The notes below the pieces were generated by a model. The model saw only the letters and a list, made by a program, of their open reading frames with translations. It had not been told where the DNA came from and ran no database searches. The position numbers were made by a program, and so were the translations under genes. 64,000 bases of DNA, from NCBI GenBank assembly GCA_020634155.1, contig JACKCI010000001.1, positions 868,001 through 932,000 on the forward strand, read 5' to 3'. Position 1 is the first letter of the stretch. Each line of letters opens with the position of its first letter. This document shows positions 59,684-64,000 of this stretch, piece by piece. Source of the stretch: Anaerolineales bacterium. GTDB lineage: Bacteria > Chloroflexota > Anaerolineae > Aggregatilineales > J027.

Positions 59684-60078
59684 CAGAGACCTGTGGCTAT
59701 CCCTATTACTATCATCGCTAGCATGACCACAAACAGCAGTGCCAAAATAACCACCACTCCACCAACCCAAAAGCCTTCATCCGTATCAAAAACATCTGGA
59801 ATGCGCTTGGTTTTACCACCAACCACTACCACCCGATGTGGATAAGGCACTTGGCCCAAGTCCTGTAGGATACGCTTGGCTTGTCGATGGGTTGGCCTCA
59901 AATCTAAGACATGGTAAGCAGCAGCAGCAGCCTCCGCAGGGTCGGGTGAATACTCAGCCAACGTCAACCATGCCAATAGGTCAGTTGGATTAGCTTCAGT
60001 CAATTCATGCAACAATGCCACCGCCTTGTCAATGTGGCCTTGCTTTGCTAAGAGAATAGCGCGTTTTAAGGTGGACAT
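59683..60078 (-). CDS. TPR-like helical protein with C-terminal transmembrane anchor
   Basis: A 131-residue protein. Residues 1-75 form TPR-like helices (LAKQGHIDKAVALLHELTEANP, abbreviated; AAAAYHVLDLRPTHRQAKRIL), and about 103-127 is a hydrophobic tail anchor (VGGVVVILALLFVVMLAMIVIGI). No family function is recognised. It heads the minus-strand run that continues to the hydroxylase genes. Confidence 0.7.
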   Translation of the reverse strand: MSTLKRAILLAKQGHIDKAVALLHELTEANPTDLLAWLTLAEYSPDPAEAAAAAYHVLDLRPTHRQAKRILQDLGQVPYPHRVVVVGGKTKRIPDVFDTDEGFWVGGVVVILALLFVVMLAMIVIGIATGL

Positions 60079-60137
60079 TTTACGGTTACCCCACCCTCAT
60101 CATATCATAAGAATAGCGGGCGCTTGGCACCCAAAGA

Positions 60138-61622
60138 TTAGGGTTTCATCCAAGCTCGCTTTTTACTCACGGCCTGCTCATAAAGCTTTAGATACTCGTG
60201 GGCGCTTTTGTCCCAACTCCAATCCTTTCGCATCCCCCGCTCCTGCATCCGTTCAAAGGCCTCATGTCGGTTGTGATACGTGTCAAACGCCCAGCGCAGA
60301 GTACCCACAATAGCGTCGGGCGATTCCCATAGGAAGCTAAACCCGGTACCGACCTCAGCCGCCCCTCCATCATAATTCTCAACGGTATCCGACAATCCAC
60401 CTGTTTCACGTACCACAGGCAGGGCACCGTAGCGTTGAGCAATAAGCTGTGTCATACCGCACGGCTCATAGCGGCTCGGCACCATGATAAAATCACTACC
60501 CGCATAAATGCGGTTTGCCAGAATAGGGTCATAGTAGGTTTTGGCACGTACCTTCCACCAGAAATCATGCCCCATTTGCCAGACCATGTGTTCGAGGTCT
60601 TGCTCACCCGATCCTAGAATCACCACCTGTATATCGGTATCAACACACAGCCAACGCAGGGCATCAACCAACATATCAATACCCTTTTGCTCGACCAGCC
60701 GCGAGACCACTCCAATCAATGGCACATCATCACGAATGGGCAAATCCAGCAATTCCTGTAAAGCGCGTTTGTTGGCGGGGCGCTCGGTGCGGAAGTTATC
60801 CACTGTGTAGTTGTTAAAGAGATGGCGATCAGTCGCGGGGTTGAAGCCTTCCATATCAATGCCGTTGAGGATGCCGCTAAAATCCATGTCCCGCGCCCAT
60901 ATCAGTGGCTCTAGCCCTTCCCCAAAGCGCGGGTAGTGCAGTTCTACCGCATGATTAGGGCTGACAGTGTTCAGCTTATCGGCATAAGCCAAGCCAATCG
61001 CCAAGAGGTCGCCTGTGAAGCCTGTTGCCAACAGCATCGGATGGTCGCGGGGTTGAATGTCGAGTTGGTCGAGCCACCCGCCCGCAAAGCGCCCTTGATA
61101 GGCCATGTTGTGAATGGTCATCACCGAGGCCACTTGATTCCATTTATCCTCAAAGCGGGTCAGGTGCAGCAAAAATGGCACCAGTCCTGTATGCCAGTCA
61201 TGCACATGGATGACATCCGGCCACCAAGGGCCAGACTCATTATCGGCTCCCATTTGCAGGTGCCAAGCTGCTCCTAGGGCTGCCTGTGCAAAAAAGATAA
61301 AGCGCTGGTTATCCCAGTTGTAATCCGTATAGAGATAGGGTTGATCGAAAAAAGGCCAGCTTCGTAAAAAATAAAATGGCACGCCGCGATGCACGGTCTT
61401 GCTCACATGCACATCGGCTGTACCCACTTTTCGCTGTTGCTGAAAACTAAAATTGTAGGTGAGTTCAAAAGCGCGGTCATGAATGGTGCCATAGTGCGGC
61501 AAGATAACCCGCGCATCAATATCCATTCGTTGCAAGGCGCGGGGCAAGCTCCCGACTACATCACCCAGACCACCTGTTTTAGCAAAAGGCTCGGCTTCCG
61601 CTGCAATAAAGAGTACCTTCAT
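60138..61622 (-). CDS. glgA: Glycogen (starch) synthase, ADP-glucose type
   Basis: Elongates alpha-1,4-glucan from ADP-glucose. The 494-residue GT5 enzyme has the ADP-glucose-binding FAKTGGLGD at residues 13-21, HVHDWHTGLVPFLL near 135, TIHNMAYQGRFAG near 165, and the C-terminal donor-binding region (MVPSRYEPCGMTQL, near 375). The length matches bacterial GlgA. AAGGAG precedes the ATG. No other glg genes are adjacent. Confidence 0.96.
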   Translation of the reverse strand: MKVLFIAAEAEPFAKTGGLGDVVGSLPRALQRMDIDARVILPHYGTIHDRAFELTYNFSFQQQRKVGTADVHVSKTVHRGVPFYFLRSWPFFDQPYLYTDYNWDNQRFIFFAQAALGAAWHLQMGADNESGPWWPDVIHVHDWHTGLVPFLLHLTRFEDKWNQVASVMTIHNMAYQGRFAGGWLDQLDIQPRDHPMLLATGFTGDLLAIGLAYADKLNTVSPNHAVELHYPRFGEGLEPLIWARDMDFSGILNGIDMEGFNPATDRHLFNNYTVDNFRTERPANKRALQELLDLPIRDDVPLIGVVSRLVEQKGIDMLVDALRWLCVDTDIQVVILGSGEQDLEHMVWQMGHDFWWKVRAKTYYDPILANRIYAGSDFIMVPSRYEPCGMTQLIAQRYGALPVVRETGGLSDTVENYDGGAAEVGTGFSFLWESPDAIVGTLRWAFDTYHNRHEAFERMQERGMRKDWSWDKSAHEYLKLYEQAVSKKRAWMKP

Positions 61623-61684
61623 GTGTTCCCAACTCCTTGTTGTGCTTTAACTATGACCCAAGCGGGCGGGCGATGCAACTCAAT

Positions 61685-62530
61685 TTAGACCGTTTCACGA
61701 ACCCGCGCCATGACTTCATGAATACGCGCTTGGTCAATGGGTGCATAGGTATCGAAGTTGACGGGTGGCTCACTGTAGTCAAGTAGCAGTGATGGGCGAC
61801 GGTCATCCTCAAAAGTAGTTTGATACACCGCCCCAAAATCAACCCCCACAGCATCCGTACCCATCAGTGGAATCGCTAGAGTCGGCAATCCTTCATCCAC
61901 CTGCAAACAATAAAAACGTGTGATACCGCTAGGGCTGGCAGGCGTTGGCGATGGATCGGCAATCACGATTGAATAGGGGTAGGCATCGGGTTCATGACGG
62001 CTATAGTCTGGCAAGAGTGGCGTATAGAGATTAGGCGTCTCATGCAAATAGTCGATTTCAACCAGTCGAAGTCCCGCATTTAGGGTTTTGCGTCGCATGG
62101 CAAGATAGTGGTTGCGGTCGCTCGTCTTGTTGCTGGGTGAAAGCAGTTCAAGGCGCGTCACAGGCTGGTCATCGGCATAGATAACCACCGCGGTTAGCTC
62201 ATCCTCATCAATCAAGATTTCCTCGGTAGCGACCTCCAAGGTTGGGATCATTGCAGGCTGGGTCGCTTCTGCTGGGTGAGATAATGGCCCGCGCTGCATA
62301 ATTGCAATATCAGGACGTGTACGGGTAAGTTCGGTTCCGCTTACCAAAATCTGGAGCGATTGCTCGGATACAGCATAATAGCCTTCGGGGAGAATCCGAT
62401 TCAACGCGCTTTTGAGATGGGTAATATGGTCGCTATGAAACGTCACCCACCCACCTTCGCCCTGTTGCAGCCAACTATGAAAGTGGGCGTTGATACCTCG
62501 ATAAGGGTTGTAGTCTAGTCGTAGCGGCAT
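61685..62530 (-). CDS. DUF4058 family protein
   Basis: A 281-residue cytoplasmic protein of the DUF4058 type, found in cyanobacteria, planctomycetes and Chloroflexota. It has YRGINAHFHSWLQQ at residues 8-21, RTRPDIAIMQRG near 82, TRLELLSPSNKTSDRNHYLAMRRK near 140 (abbreviated), LVEIDYL, and YSIVIADP. The PD-(D/E)xK-like arrangement RPDIA ... LELLSP is suggestive of a nuclease-type fold but activity is unproven. Start at the ATG at 62530; the longer frame to 62611 overlaps the divergent gene. Confidence 0.8.
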   Translation of the reverse strand: MPLRLDYNPYRGINAHFHSWLQQGEGGWVTFHSDHITHLKSALNRILPEGYYAVSEQSLQILVSGTELTRTRPDIAIMQRGPLSHPAEATQPAMIPTLEVATEEILIDEDELTAVVIYADDQPVTRLELLSPSNKTSDRNHYLAMRRKTLNAGLRLVEIDYLHETPNLYTPLLPDYSRHEPDAYPYSIVIADPSPTPASPSGITRFYCLQVDEGLPTLAIPLMGTDAVGVDFGAVYQTTFEDDRRPSLLLDYSEPPVNFDTYAPIDQARIHEVMARVRETV

Positions 62531-62595
62531 TTGTCGAAAACCTGAACTTATGCTATGGTTTGCCCCGATTCTAACATACTGAGGTGAGAATAAAT

Positions 62596-63375
62596 ATGAA
62601 GCTACTCTCATGGAACGTCAATGGCATACGGTCTGTGCAGCGCAAAGGGTTTCTGGACTGGCTACGCGAAGCCAATCCCGACATTCTGGCGGTGCAAGAA
62701 GTCCGCGCCCTGCCTGAGCAAATGGACGCTGAACTGCGTGAACCCGACGGCTACCATACCTATTGGTACCCCGCCGAGAAAAAAGGCTATAGCGGCGTTG
62801 GGCTATACACTAAGCAAGCACCCTTGAGCGTCCACTATGGCCTCGGCATTGAGGAATTTGATAGCGAAGGCCGTACCCTGATTGCTGAGTTTCCGCAGTT
62901 CACCCTCATCAATGCCTATTTCCCCAGCGGCACACGCGGCCTGACCCGTGTTGATTTTAAGATGGCCTATAACGATGCTTTCCTAGAGGCATGTGAACGG
63001 ATACGTGGCAAGAACCGCACCACACCGCTCATCTTCTGTGGGGATATCAACACGGCCCATAAGGAAATTGACCTCACCCACCCCAAGACTAACGAGAACA
63101 CATCAGGATTTATGCCCATTGAACGGGCATGGCTCGACAAAATCTTCGGCATGGGCTATCTCGATACCTTCCGCCACTTCTATCCCGATGCCGCCGAGCG
63201 TTATTCGTGGTGGACGACCCGCGCCAACGCCCGTGAGCGCAACATCGGCTGGCGTATTGATTATGTGATTGTCACCCAAGACTTGGTACCGAATCTAAAA
63301 GACGCCTACATCCTGTCGGATGTGATGGGGTCAGACCATTGTCCGGTGGGGATTGATTTGCACTTTCCAGATTAA
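62596..63375 (+). CDS. xthA: Exodeoxyribonuclease III / AP endonuclease
   Basis: Cleaves DNA at abasic sites and trims 3' ends in base-excision repair. The 259-residue protein begins MKLLSWNVNGIRSV (Asn metal site), then LAVQEVRA (Glu near 34), the loop PSGTRGLTR, CGDINTAH (Asp/Asn near 150) and the C-terminal GSDHCPVGIDL with the catalytic His. Start at the ATG at 62596 (GAGGTGAG upstream); GTG at 62584 adds four residues. It shares its stop quartet TTAA with the convergent rnhB. Confidence 0.96.
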   Translation: MKLLSWNVNGIRSVQRKGFLDWLREANPDILAVQEVRALPEQMDAELREPDGYHTYWYPAEKKGYSGVGLYTKQAPLSVHYGLGIEEFDSEGRTLIAEFPQFTLINAYFPSGTRGLTRVDFKMAYNDAFLEACERIRGKNRTTPLIFCGDINTAHKEIDLTHPKTNENTSGFMPIERAWLDKIFGMGYLDTFRHFYPDAAERYSWWTTRANARERNIGWRIDYVIVTQDLVPNLKDAYILSDVMGSDHCPVGIDLHFPD

Positions 63376-64000
63376 TCACCCTCAAAAGGGAGTGGGGGTT
63401 GGCCTACCGGACGAAAGGTATAGCGGTGATACGGCGTACCTCCCAGACGCCGCACGGCTTCGATATGGGCAGGGGTACCATAACCGACATTTGAGTCCAA
63501 TTGATAATCGGGGTGACAGCTTTCCGCTAACTGGCGCACCAGACGGTCATGCTCACTTTTGGCAAGGATGGCAGCACAGGCAATCGAGAGGCATTGTGCA
63601 TCACCCCTAATCAATGAACGTTTGTGAGACTCATCGAGGCCTGTCGGAGTCGGCATGGTGCTATCGGTCAGTAAAAAATCAACTGAGCATCCGAGTTGGG
63701 CCTGCACCATCCCCAGCGCTTGCTCCTCGGCCCGACGGATGGCACCCATAATCCCGTATTGGTCAACCTCTTTCGCTGAACTGACACCCACCGCCCACGC
63801 GAGGGCTACCGCTTGGACATCCGCCGCCAGCCGATACACTTTTTTGCGATAAAGCGCCTTTGAATCGCGGACTTGGGCAAGGCTTTCTTTGAGTGATTCG
63901 GGATTATCCAATGGCAAAACGACCATCCCGACACACACTGGCCCAAAGATGCTGCCCCGTCCGGCTTCATCCACGCCCGCAATCAAGCGATAACCTTGCT
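63372..64000 (-). CDS. rnhB: Ribonuclease HII, 5' end beyond the window
   Basis: Cuts RNA in RNA-DNA hybrids and removes single ribonucleotides. IAGVDEAGRGSIFGPV carries the first Asp-Glu pair, RDSKAL follows, and the Asp in LTDST near residue 106 and NVGYGTPAHIEAV complete the RNase HII pattern. The first listed start is a TTG at 63986, but the codons upstream (CAA GGT TAT CGC) stay open to the window edge at 64000, and RNase HII usually has a few residues before the IAGVDE strand, so the gene is cut at its 5' end. Confidence 0.93.
   Translation of the reverse strand, partial: QGYRLIAGVDEAGRGSIFGPVCVGMVVLPLDNPESLKESLAQVRDSKALYRKKVYRLAADVQAVALAWAVGVSSAKEVDQYGIMGAIRRAEEQALGMVQAQLGCSVDFLLTDSTMPTPTGLDESHKRSLIRGDAQCLSIACAAILAKSEHDRLVRQLAESCHPDYQLDSNVGYGTPAHIEAVRRLGGTPYHRYTFRPVGQPPLPFEGD

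Noticed and set aside
1..64000. tRNA, rRNA, insertion sequences, phage genes, att sites
   Set aside because: No cloverleaf, rRNA-like segment, transposase, integrase or terminal repeat was recognised by reading; gaps between genes are too short to hide most of these.

Overview
The window looks like the chromosome of a Chloroflexota bacterium, most likely of the Anaerolineae type. This is inferred from gene content: coenzyme F420 synthesis with a stand-alone nitroreductase-type dehydro-F420 reductase, Thr/Pro-stalked surface proteins, an orphan Flp pilin, molybdenum hydroxylases, and dense gene packing with many 1-19 nt overlaps. No similarity search was run. No tRNA, rRNA, CRISPR array, transposase or phage gene was seen, and no gene-free stretch exceeds 300 bases (the longest, 10472-10665, holds only the clpC upstream region).

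Layout. 1-8.5 kb: a cut membrane protein, biotin ligase, a DUF2723 membrane glycosyltransferase, an unlisted 48-residue Flp pilin, a LysM/MltG lytic transglycosylase, a trans-sulfuration enzyme with an Lrp regulator, a putative Roadblock-like protein and a parvulin lipoprotein. 8.5-10.5 kb: three tandem paralogous anchor-stalk-head surface proteins. 10.7-15.9 kb: ClpC, a hydrolase-cyclase fusion, a small protein and thioredoxin reductase. 34.7-16.0 kb (minus): an apparently continuous 18-gene run, antitoxin - PIN toxin - TIR protein - SsnA-like aminohydrolase - F420 reductase - CofE - nitroreductase - CofD - CofC - F420-type LLM oxidoreductase - six-repeat Clp-N protein - thioesterase - membrane glycosyltransferase - XdhD-like molybdenum hydroxylase - XdhC - methyltransferase - AlaX - MBL-fold protein. 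45.2-35.6 kb (minus): HAD phosphatase, YgeY-like hydrolase, YgeW-like carbamoyltransferase, carbamate kinase, two PLP enzymes and unknowns. 45.3-47.3 kb (plus): purine nucleoside phosphorylase, a membrane protein and a Roadblock-like protein. 60.1-47.3 kb (minus): TPR and small membrane proteins, an M50-CBS protease, a penicillin-acylase-like protein, a beta-propeller protein, a second molybdenum hydroxylase (FAD/FeS fusion, small membrane protein, molybdopterin subunit), YqeB, YqeC-MocA fusion and an FAD amine oxidase. 60.1-64 kb: glycogen synthase, DUF4058, exonuclease III and RNase HII.

How the genes may work together. XdhD, SsnA, YgeY, YgeW, carbamate kinase, YqeB, YqeC and MocA are the set known in E. 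coli and clostridia as the selenium-dependent molybdenum hydroxylase / anaerobic purine-degradation cluster. Here they are spread over three neighbouring gene runs together with a 6-oxopurine-type nucleoside phosphorylase. A nearly complete F420 late-biosynthesis set and an NADP-F420 reductase sit inside the same run as XdhD and SsnA. The most interesting hypothesis in the window is purine (or related N-heterocycle) catabolism linked to F420 chemistry; the link is inferred from gene order only. YgeX, YgfK, HyuA, purine permeases, SelD and FO synthase are not in the window.
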